Part shown: in pieces, positions 46,936-55,887 of the stretch | How the letters are laid out: each line of letters begins with the position of its first letter | How positions within the stretch are numbered: position 1 is the stretch's first letter | Assembly: GCA_963698265.1 (NCBI GenBank) | Contig: CAVOQC010000004.1 | Span: 806,001 to 870,000, forward strand | DNA length: 64,000 bases | Direction of reading: 5' to 3' | From: FEB-7 sp963698265 | Lineage (GTDB): Bacteria; Pseudomonadota; Gammaproteobacteria; Burkholderiales; Usitatibacteraceae | The notes under the pieces: generated by a model | The model's input: only the letters and a program-made list of their open reading frames with translations | What the model was told of the DNA's origin: nothing | Databases searched by the model: none | Made by a program: the position numbers and the translations under genes

Positions 46936-49900
46936 ATGACCCTCATTGTCCGGGATCCGTCCGCCGCCGCAGGCGGGCCTCGTCCCGCTGCTCCCCCCGT
47001 CCTCGCGCGGCCCGGTTCGCCCCTGCGCCAGGCGATCACCGCGGCCTACCACCGCGCGGAAGCCGAGGCGCTCGCGCCGCTGCTGCCGGCCGCGAGCTTC
47101 GACGCCGCCGCGCATGCCCGGATCCGCGAGCGGGCAGGCGCCCTCGTCGAGCGCGTTCGCGCCGAGCGCTCGGGCGCCTCCGGCGTGGATGCGCTCATGA
47201 GCGAGTTCGACCTGTCGTCGGAGGAAGGCATCGCGCTCATGTGCCTCGCGGAGGCGCTGCTACGCATTCCGGATTCGCGCACGGCCGACCGCCTGATACG
47301 CGACAAGCTCTCGCGCGGCGACTGGCGATCGCACGTGGGCGGCAGCGAGTCTCTCTTCGTGAACGCGGCCTGCTGGGGTCTCGTGGTCTCCGGCACCCTC
47401 GCCCGCGCCGGGACCAACCCCCGGGGCCTCGACGGGGCATTGACCGCGATCCTCGGCCGCGTGGGCGAGCCGGTGATCCGCGCGGCGACGAAAGCCGCCA
47501 TGGGCTATCTCGGCTCCCAGTTCGTGCTCGGCGAGACGATCGGCGGCGCACTGGAGCGGGCGCGCCGCAAGGAGACGCGCGGCTACCGGCATTCCTTCGA
47601 CATGCTGGGGGAGGCGTCAATGACGATGGCGGACGCCGACCGTTATCGCGAGATCTACCTCGAGGCGATAAGCGCCGTAGGCCGAGCGTCGGCGGGACGC
47701 GGCATCTACGCCGGGCCGGGCGTGTCGGTGAAGCTCTCCGCGCTGCATCCGCGCTATTCGCGCGCCCAGCACGGCCGGGCGATGGCGGAGCTGCTGCCGC
47801 GCGTGAAGGAACTGATGGCGCTCGCGAAGCGCCACGACATCGGTCTAACGATCGACGCCGAGGAAGCCGACCGGCTGGAACTCTCGCTCGATCTCCTGGA
47901 ATCCCTCGCGCTCGATCCCGATCTCGCCGGCTGGGACGGGCTCGGCTTCGTGGTCCAGTCGGTCCAGAAGCGCGCGCCCCACGTGGTCGACTGGCTGCTC
48001 GACCTCGCGCGGCGCAGCCGCCGGCGCCTGATGGTCCGCCTGGTGAAGGGCGCGTACTGGGATTCCGAGGTCAAGCGGGCGCAGGTCGCCGGCTTCGACG
48101 ACTACCCGGTGTTCACGCGCAAGGCCCACACGGACATCGCCTATCTCGCGTGCGCGGCGAAGCTCCTCGCCGAGCCCCGCCTCGCCTACGCGCAGTTCGC
48201 CACGCACAACGCGTCCACCCTGTGCGAGGTGATCGAGCTGGCGGGCGGGCAGCGCGACTTCGAGTTCCAGTGCCTGCACGGCATGGGCGAGACGCTCTAC
48301 GACCGGGTGGTCGGCTCGCCCGACTTCGGGCTGCCCTGCCGGATCTACGCGCCCGTGGGAACCCACGAGACGCTGCTCGCCTACCTCGTGCGCCGGCTCC
48401 TCGAGAACGGCGCCAATTCCTCCTTCGTGAACCAGATCGTCGATCCCGCGGTGCCGCTGGAACGCCTGCTGGAGGACCCCGTCACCACCGCGAGGCCTTT
48501 CGGAGGCAGCCCGCATCCGAGAGTGCCGGCCCCGCCCGCGCTCTATCCCGACCGGCGCAATTCCCGCGGCATCGACTTCACCGACGAGCACGCGCTCGCC
48601 ACCCTGGAGACGGCGCTTTCGGCCGCGGCGGCGGAGGCCTGGACGGCGGCAGCCATGACCGGAGAGGGGAATGCCCAATCCGGCGCGCGGGATTCGGCGC
48701 CCGTGACCAGCCCGTCAAATGCGCGGGTGACCGTCGGCCGCGTGACCGAGGCCTCGGAAGGCGACGTCGAGCAGGCGCTGGCCATCGCGCGCGGTGCCGG
48801 GGCATGGAGGGCCACCGCGCAGGGCGAGCGCGCCCGCGTCCTCGAACGCGCCGCCGATCTTCTCGAGGAGAACGCCGCGCGCCTGATGCACCTCGCGGTG
48901 CACGAGGCCGGCAAGACGCTCCCCAACGCCATCGGCGAGGTGCGCGAAGCGGTGGACTTCTGCCGCTACTACGCGCTGCGCGTGCGCGAGGACGCCCCCG
49001 GCGAACCCTTGGGCGTGGTCGCCTGCATCAGCCCGTGGAACTTCCCGCTCGCGATTTTTGTCGGCCAGGTGGCGGCCGCGCTCGCGGCCGGAAACGCGGT
49101 TCTCGCCAAGCCCGCCGAGCAGACCCCGCTCATCGCGGCCGAAGCCGTGCGCCTGCTTCGCCGGGCCGGCGTGCCCGCTCCCGCGCTGCAGCTGCTGCCG
49201 GGCCGGGGCGAGACCGTGGGCGCGCGCCTCGTGGAGGATCCGCGCGTCGACGGCGTGGTGTTCACCGGCTCCACGGAAGTCGCGGAGAGCATCCACCGCG
49301 CCCTCGCCGCGCGCGCGAACCCGAACCTCGTTGCCGAAACCGGCGGGCAGAACGCGATGATCGTCGACTCCTCGGCGTTGCCGGAACAGGTGGTGGCCGA
49401 CGTGATCTCCTCGGCCTTCGACAGCGCCGGCCAGCGCTGCTCGGCGCTGCGCGTGCTGTTCCTGCAGGAGGAGATCGCCGATCGCGTCCTGCCGATGCTC
49501 GCGGGCGCGATGCGCGAGCTTCGCGTGGGCGAGCCCGCGCACCTCGCGACCGATGTCGGCCCGATCATCGACGCGCAGGCGAAGGCGGGGCTCGAAGCCC
49601 ACATCGCCCGCCTCGAGCGCAGCGCGCGGCTCGTCGCGCGCACGCCGCTGCCGGAAGGGCTGCGCGGCCATTTCATCGCGCCGGTCGCTTTCGAGATCGG
49701 GTCCCTGCGCGAGCTGGAACGCGAAGTCTTCGGCCCGGTCCTGCACGTGGTGCGTTTTCCCGGCGCGTCCCTCGCCGGCGTGGTCGACGACATCAACGCG
49801 ACCGGCTACGGCCTGACCCTGGGCATCCACAGCCGCCTCGACTCGACGATCGACTTCATCGTGGCCCGGGCGCACGCCGGAAACGTCTACGTGAACCGCA

Positions 49901-50697
49901 ACATCGTGGGCGCCGTGGTCGGCGTGCAGCCCTTCGGCGGGGAAGGCAAGTCGGGCACGGGCCCCAAGGCCGGCGGGCCGCGCTACCTGCGCGCGCTCGT
50001 GCGCGAGCCGGCCCGCGACGAAGCCGCTACAGCCTTCGAGCCGCCCGTCGCCGAAGGCGGCGTCGCCGCGGACCTCTCCTCCGCGCTCGCGATGCTCGCT
50101 GCGGCCCAGCCGGGACTCGCGGCCATCGACCGCAACGCGGTGCTGGCCACCCTGTCCGGTGCCGGCGGGATCGTCGAACTCCTCGCGCAAGCTGCCGTGC
50201 AGGCGATCGCCGACGGGCGGGAGCGCGAGCTTCCCGGTCCCACGGGCGAGCGCAATGCGTGGCGCGCGCATCCGCGCGGACTGAGCGTCGCGCTCGGCGG
50301 CGCCGACGACGGCGCGCTCGACATGCTGGGCCAGGCCATCGCCTCGATCGCCGCGGGCAATCCCGTCCTGCTCGTGCCTGCCGGCGACCCGGCCATGGCC
50401 GCACGCATCGCGTCGTGGGTCCGCGCGGCGGGTTGGCCCGGCATCACGGTGTCGGCGGCCTCACTGGAGCAGTGGTCGACCATCCCGTCGCTCGCCGCAG
50501 TCCTGGCCGGCGACGACCGTCAGGCCGACGAGGCTGCCGTGGCGCTTGCAGCGAGGCCGGGGGCGAGAATACCGGTCGCGCGGCCCGCAGGCGCGCGCGC
50601 GCGCTATCCGGTGTGGCGGCTGGAATCCGAGCGGACGGTGTCGGTGAACACCGTCGCAGCGGGAGGCAACGCGCACCTGCTCGCGCAGATGGACTGA
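46936..50697 (+). CDS. putA: Bifunctional proline dehydrogenase / L-glutamate gamma-semialdehyde dehydrogenase
   Basis: 1253 residues. Oxidises proline to glutamate in two steps with FAD and NAD. Proline dehydrogenase barrel (about 150-470): GPGVSVKLSALHPRYSRAQ in pieces, VRLVKGAYWDSEVKRAQ, YAQFATHN, LHGMGETLYD. P5C dehydrogenase (about 560-1040): ISPWNFPLAIFVGQ, GSTEVAESI, ETGGQNAMIVDSS, catalytic Cys in SAGQRCSALR. A C-terminal domain follows (about 1060-1250). The N-terminal ribbon-helix-helix DNA-binding segment of trifunctional PutA is not visible, so autoregulation is unlikely. AGGA lies 10 nt before the ATG. Confidence 0.96.
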   Translation: MTLIVRDPSAAAGGPRPAAPPVLARPGSPLRQAITAAYHRAEAEALAPLLPAASFDAAAHARIRERAGALVERVRAERSGASGVDALMSEFDLSSEEGIALMCLAEALLRIPDSRTADRLIRDKLSRGDWRSHVGGSESLFVNAACWGLVVSGTLARAGTNPRGLDGALTAILGRVGEPVIRAATKAAMGYLGSQFVLGETIGGALERARRKETRGYRHSFDMLGEASMTMADADRYREIYLEAISAVGRASAGRGIYAGPGVSVKLSALHPRYSRAQHGRAMAELLPRVKELMALAKRHDIGLTIDAEEADRLELSLDLLESLALDPDLAGWDGLGFVVQSVQKRAPHVVDWLLDLARRSRRRLMVRLVKGAYWDSEVKRAQVAGFDDYPVFTRKAHTDIAYLACAAKLLAEPRLAYAQFATHNASTLCEVIELAGGQRDFEFQCLHGMGETLYDRVVGSPDFGLPCRIYAPVGTHETLLAYLVRRLLENGANSSFVNQIVDPAVPLERLLEDPVTTARPFGGSPHPRVPAPPALYPDRRNSRGIDFTDEHALATLETALSAAAAEAWTAAAMTGEGNAQSGARDSAPVTSPSNARVTVGRVTEASEGDVEQALAIARGAGAWRATAQGERARVLERAADLLEENAARLMHLAVHEAGKTLPNAIGEVREAVDFCRYYALRVREDAPGEPLGVVACISPWNFPLAIFVGQVAAALAAGNAVLAKPAEQTPLIAAEAVRLLRRAGVPAPALQLLPGRGETVGARLVEDPRVDGVVFTGSTEVAESIHRALAARANPNLVAETGGQNAMIVDSSALPEQVVADVISSAFDSAGQRCSALRVLFLQEEIADRVLPMLAGAMRELRVGEPAHLATDVGPIIDAQAKAGLEAHIARLERSARLVARTPLPEGLRGHFIAPVAFEIGSLRELEREVFGPVLHVVRFPGASLAGVVDDINATGYGLTLGIHSRLDSTIDFIVARAHAGNVYVNRNIVGAVVGVQPFGGEGKSGTGPKAGGPRYLRALVREPARDEAATAFEPPVAEGGVAADLSSALAMLAAAQPGLAAIDRNAVLATLSGAGGIVELLAQAAVQAIADGRERELPGPTGERNAWRAHPRGLSVALGGADDGALDMLGQAIASIAAGNPVLLVPAGDPAMAARIASWVRAAGWPGITVSAASLEQWSTIPSLAAVLAGDDRQADEAAVALAARPGARIPVARPAGARARYPVWRLESERTVSVNTVAAGGNAHLLAQMD

Positions 50698-50738
50698 ATG
50701 CGCCGCGCCGTCCGCCGTTGCCTGTTAAGGTAACGCGG

Positions 50739-52130
50739 ATGCAGGAACAGCAACCCGACTTCTGGCGAAACCTGCGCAGCGAGCTGGCGGCGGGCCCGCA
50801 CTGGGTCGACCGCGCAGTGGTCCTCGCCTACGCCATCGTCACCGGCCTCGTCGTGGTCGGCTTCACGTTCGTGTCGGAAGCGGCGAGCGAGGTTTTCGAG
50901 CGGCTGCGCGGTCTCGGGGAGCACGGCCCCTGGCTTGCGCTCGCCTGGACGCCCGCGCTGACCGTGGCGATCCTGTGGTGGACGAGGCGGTTCGCGCCGG
51001 GCGCGCAGGGCTCGGGCATTCCACAGGTGGTCGCCGCACTCGACGACCGGCTGCCGCAGGCACAGCGCTCGGCGTTGGTGTCGCTTCGCCTGTCGCTGCA
51101 CAAGATCGGGCTGGTGTCGGGCGGCCTCCTCGCGGGGCTGTCGATCGGCCGCGAGGGGCCGACCGTGCAGGTGGGCGCGGGCGTCATGCAGCACGCGAAG
51201 CGCTGGCTTTCCCCGCGCGCCGGCGTCGACGCGCACGACCTGATGGTGGCGGGTGCGGCGGCGGGGATAGCCGCGGCGTTCAACACGCCGCTGGGCGGCG
51301 TGATCTTCGCCCTCGAGCAGCTCTCGCACCGGCGCAGCAGCTCCCACAGCGGCCTCGTGATCATCAGCATCGTGCTCGCGGGCCTGGTGGCCGTGTCGGT
51401 CTTCGGCAACCTGAGCTATTTCGGGGAGCTTCGCGTGCAGCACCTCGGCTGGGCGGTGCTCGGCCCGGGGCTGCTGGTCGCGGTGGTATCCGGCTTTGCC
51501 GGCGGGCTTTTCTCGCGGCTGCTCGTCGCCTCGGCCCGCGGCATGCCCGACCGGGTTTCCCGCTTGCGGACAAACTACCCGCTGCGCTTCGCGGCCGGCT
51601 GCGGCCTCGCGGTCGCCGTGATAGGCATCGCTTCCGGCGGCGCCACCGCGGGGGCCGGCTATGCGCCGACGCGCGCGCTCCTCGAGGGCCAGGCGGAACT
51701 GCCGGCGATCTACACGGTGCTCAAGTTCTGCGCGACCTGGATCTCGACCTGGTCGGGCGTGCCCGCGGGCGCCTTCGCGCCGTCGCTCGCGATCGGCGCC
51801 GGCATCGGCAACGACGTGGCACTCCTCGTGGACGCCGGCCCCGAGATCGCGATCCCGCTCATCGCCATGGGCATGGTGGGCTTCCTCGCGGCCACGACGC
51901 AGGGCCCGCTCACCGCCTTCATCATCGTGATGGAGATGGTCTCGGGACACGCGATGGTGCTGAGCCTCATGGCCACGGCGCTCCTTGCGAGCGCGCTGGC
52001 GCGGTGGGTCACGCGGCCGATGTACGTCGAACTGGCGGCGCTGTGCGTGCCCTCGCCTCCCGAAGCGACGGCATCCGCGGATCCGGGGCCGCCCCCTGCG
52101 GGAGAAAACGGGCAGGAATCCGGCCGGTAG
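50739..52130 (+). CDS. ClC-family chloride channel/antiporter
   Basis: 463 residues, about 10-12 membrane helices. ClC signature motifs: GSGIPQ (anion selectivity), GREGPTVQVG with the gating Glu, and AGAFAPSLAIGAG (GxFxP). The C-terminus is short and proline-rich and no CBS domains follow. ATG at 50739 has AAGG eight bases upstream; the frame is open far upstream inside putA but the membrane protein begins here. Transports chloride (channel or H+/Cl- exchange cannot be told). Follows putA by 41 nt. Confidence 0.93.
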   Translation: MQEQQPDFWRNLRSELAAGPHWVDRAVVLAYAIVTGLVVVGFTFVSEAASEVFERLRGLGEHGPWLALAWTPALTVAILWWTRRFAPGAQGSGIPQVVAALDDRLPQAQRSALVSLRLSLHKIGLVSGGLLAGLSIGREGPTVQVGAGVMQHAKRWLSPRAGVDAHDLMVAGAAAGIAAAFNTPLGGVIFALEQLSHRRSSSHSGLVIISIVLAGLVAVSVFGNLSYFGELRVQHLGWAVLGPGLLVAVVSGFAGGLFSRLLVASARGMPDRVSRLRTNYPLRFAAGCGLAVAVIGIASGGATAGAGYAPTRALLEGQAELPAIYTVLKFCATWISTWSGVPAGAFAPSLAIGAGIGNDVALLVDAGPEIAIPLIAMGMVGFLAATTQGPLTAFIIVMEMVSGHAMVLSLMATALLASALARWVTRPMYVELAALCVPSPPEATASADPGPPPAGENGQESGR

Positions 52131-52164
52131 GACGGCGCGGCATCTGCGGCCCGGTCGGCCGCGT

Positions 52165-53556
<1,392 letters not shown>

Positions 53557-53640
53557 GGTTCACTCCCGCGGTTCGAGGGGTTTCGAGCGCCGATCGGCCC
53601 GACCTAGGCGTGACCGTCCAGCCAGTCGGCATGAATTGGC

Positions 53641-53679
53641 AAAAATTATTGCATATCCCCGCGCATTGCAATTTTTTTT
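53641..53679. promoter_or_regulatory. AT-rich imperfect inverted repeat between sdaA and the RpiR gene
   Basis: AAAAATTATTGCAT and ATTGCAATTTTTTT are imperfect inverted repeats around CCCCGCGC. This is the most AT-rich stretch in the core region and lies just upstream of the RpiR promoter. A likely regulator-binding site; binder unknown but the adjacent regulator is the first candidate. Confidence 0.4.
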
Positions 53680-53706
53680 GCTGTTTCGGGTCAATTCTGG
53701 TAAGAT
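53678..53706 (+). promoter_or_regulatory. Probable promoter of the RpiR-type regulator gene
   Basis: TTGCTG (53678-53683) and TAAGAT (53701-53706) with a 17-bp spacer, and TG one base before the -10 (TGGTAAGAT, extended -10). The start codon is 35 nt downstream with AGGGGG as ribosome binding site. Confidence 0.55.
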
Positions 53707-53740
53707 TCGAAAGGTGCAAATACAACTACAAGGGGGACGC

Positions 53741-54655
53741 ATGGTACGCGAGAACCCCCGCCAGCCCTCCCCGCCGAAGACCCTCGAACAACTGCGCAGC
53801 TTCGTCGCCGACATCCAGTCGCGCAAGGTGGCGCTGCGGCTCGGCGCCCGCGCCGGCAAGGCCCTCGCGAGCATCGTCGATTCCCCCAGCCAGACCGCGA
53901 TCTGCTCGATTTCGGAGGTAGCCGAGGCCGCGGGCGTGAACGCGTCGACCCTCACGCGCCTGTCGAAGAAGCTCGGCTACAGCGGGTTCAACGAGTTCCA
54001 GGACGTCTTCCGCAACCACGTGGCGGACCGGCAGCATTACTACAGCGAGCACGTGCGCAGGCTTCTGCGCGGCGGCAAGGACGCCACCTCCCACACCCTG
54101 GCCGAGCGGATCGCCGAGGACGAGGTGGGCAACATCTACGGAACGCTGCAGGGGCTCGAGGCGCCGGCGCTGGAGGCTGCGGCGCAGCGCCTTATCCGCG
54201 CGCGGCGGGTGCGCGCCTACGGCGCGAGGCAGATGCACGCGGTGGCCTGCTTCCTGTCCTATGGCCTGGGCATGCTGCGCAGCGACGTGGGGCTGCTCGC
54301 GAGCGCCGAGCAGGGCATGGCCCACGGGCTCGCGCAACTGGACAAGGACGACGTCGTGATCGTGGTCGGATGCACGCCGAACACGCGCGGCACGGTCGAG
54401 ACGGCGAGAGCCGCCGGCGGCCAGGGCATGGAGGTCATCGCGCTCACCGACTCGCGCGCCTCGCCGCTTGCCGCGGTCGCAAGCCACGCGTTCGTCTGCG
54501 AGTCCGGAGGGACGTTCTTCGGCAACCACACCGCCGCGCTCTTCGTGGTGGCGGAGATCCTGCTCACCACCGTCGCCGAGCAGCTCGGCGTGCGCTCGGT
54601 GCAGCAGTTGCGGCGCCGCGAGGCGCTCAACAGTGAACTCGGGGTCGAGTTCTAG
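53741..54655 (+). CDS. MurR/RpiR family transcriptional regulator (HTH + SIS)
   Basis: 304 residues. N-terminal HTH_6 domain (SISEVAEAAGVNASTLTRLSKKLGYSGFNEFQ in parts, about residues 57-90) and C-terminal SIS sugar-phosphate-binding domain (RVRAYGARQMHAVACFLSYGL; DVVIVVGCTPNTRGTVETARAAGGQGMEVIALTDS in parts). Family members sense phosphorylated sugars or amino-sugars. ATG 53741 has AGGGGG upstream; the open frame upstream crosses sdaA. Immediately before the TRAP transporter, which it may control. Confidence 0.92.
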   Translation: MVRENPRQPSPPKTLEQLRSFVADIQSRKVALRLGARAGKALASIVDSPSQTAICSISEVAEAAGVNASTLTRLSKKLGYSGFNEFQDVFRNHVADRQHYYSEHVRRLLRGGKDATSHTLAERIAEDEVGNIYGTLQGLEAPALEAAAQRLIRARRVRAYGARQMHAVACFLSYGLGMLRSDVGLLASAEQGMAHGLAQLDKDDVVIVVGCTPNTRGTVETARAAGGQGMEVIALTDSRASPLAAVASHAFVCESGGTFFGNHTAALFVVAEILLTTVAEQLGVRSVQQLRRREALNSELGVEF

Positions 54656-54782
54656 CAGCGCGACCCTTCAGGGAGCGGACGCAGGTTCGAGGATTTTCTT
54701 GGCAGGATACCGGGCGTTTCGCAAAACACGGGCCACGAGCCCGCAGCAGATGTCGTCAACCACAGCAGAGGAGTCAAGGACC

Positions 54783-55763
54783 ATGGGTAAAGTTTCCAAG
54801 ATGTTCGGCGCACTGGCAGCAGTCGCCTTCGCGGGAGCGCTGGCCGCGCCCGGCGCGGCGATCGCGCAGCAGAAGTTCATCACCATCGGCACCGGTGGCG
54901 TGACCGGCGTGTATTACGCCGCGGGTGGCGCGATCTGCCGCCTGGTGAACAAGGACCGCAAGAACCACGGCATCCGCTGCTCGGTCGAGAGCACCGGCGG
55001 CTCGGTCTACAACATCAACACCATCCGCGCAGGCGAGCTCGACATGGGCGTTGCCCAGTCCGACTGGCAGTACCACTCCATGAAGGGCACGAGCGCCTTC
55101 AAGGACCAGGGCGCGTTCAACGAGCTGCGCGCGGTCTTCTCGATCCACCCGGAGCCGTTCACGGTCCTGGTGCGCAAGGAAGCGGGCGTGAAGACCTTCG
55201 CGGACCTGAAGGGCAAGCGCTTCAACGTCGGCAACCCCGGCTCCGGCACGCGTGCCTCCATGGAAGAGCTGCTCGGCGCGATGGGCTGGACGATGGGCAG
55301 CTTCTCGCTAGCCTCCGAGCTGAAGGCCGACGAGCACGGCGCCGCGCTCTGCGACAACAAGATCGACGGCTTCTTCTACGGCGTGGGCCACCCCTCGGCC
55401 AACATCCAGGACCCGACCACCACCTGCGGCGCGAAGCTGGTCTCCGTGACCGGCCCGGCGGTCGACAAGCTCCTGAAGGGAAGCCCGTACTACGCGAAGG
55501 CGACGATCGCCGGCGGCCTCTATGCCGGCAACCCGGACCCGACGCAGACCTACGGCGTGCTGGCGACCTTCGTCTCCTCGAGCAAGGTTCCGGCCGAGTA
55601 CGTCTACCAGGTCGTGAAGGCGGTCTTCGAGAACTTCGACGACTTCAAGAAGCTGCACCCGGCCTTTGCGCACCTCGATCCGAAGAGCATGATCAAGGAC
55701 GGGCTCTCGGCGCCGCTGCATGACGGCGCGGTGAAGTACTACAAGGAAAAGGGCTGGATGTAA
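54783..55763 (+). CDS. TAXI-family TRAP transporter substrate-binding protein
   Basis: 326 residues. Signal peptide (KMFGALAAVAFAGALAAPGAAIA, cleavage about residue 28), then the TAXI-type binding fold: ITIGTGGVTGVYYAAGGAICR, VESTGGSVYNINTIRAGELDMGVAQSD in parts, FNVGNPGSGTRASMEELL. Periplasmic receptor handing a substrate to the fused permease downstream; TAXI systems often carry dicarboxylates or glutamate-like compounds, but the substrate cannot be read here. ATG 54783 has GAGGAG upstream. Followed by a strong intra-operon terminator. Confidence 0.93.
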   Translation: MGKVSKMFGALAAVAFAGALAAPGAAIAQQKFITIGTGGVTGVYYAAGGAICRLVNKDRKNHGIRCSVESTGGSVYNINTIRAGELDMGVAQSDWQYHSMKGTSAFKDQGAFNELRAVFSIHPEPFTVLVRKEAGVKTFADLKGKRFNVGNPGSGTRASMEELLGAMGWTMGSFSLASELKADEHGAALCDNKIDGFFYGVGHPSANIQDPTTTCGAKLVSVTGPAVDKLLKGSPYYAKATIAGGLYAGNPDPTQTYGVLATFVSSSKVPAEYVYQVVKAVFENFDDFKKLHPAFAHLDPKSMIKDGLSAPLHDGAVKYYKEKGWM

Positions 55764-55786
55764 GTTAAGCTCTCGATAGGCGAAAG

Positions 55787-55819
55787 CAGGCCGGGCAGCA
55801 TTCGCCCGGCCTGTTTTTT
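55787..55819 (+). terminator. Rho-independent terminator between TRAP receptor and permease
   Basis: CAGGCCGGGC (55787-55796) pairs perfectly with GCCCGGCCTG (55804-55813) around a 7-nt loop AGCATTC, then six T. It lies 24 nt after the receptor stop. Because the permease follows on the same strand, it probably lowers downstream transcription so the receptor is made in excess. Confidence 0.9.
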
Positions 55820-55887
55820 GCCCGTTTTGCGCAGCGGGCCTGCCTGAGGCGGCGGCTCGAAGACGTTCACGCGTTGCAGGAGGGGAC

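Noticed and set aside
46428..50738. A plus-strand frame running through putA into the ClC gene
   Set aside because: It overlaps putA in another frame; the ClC protein starts at 50739 with its own ribosome binding site.
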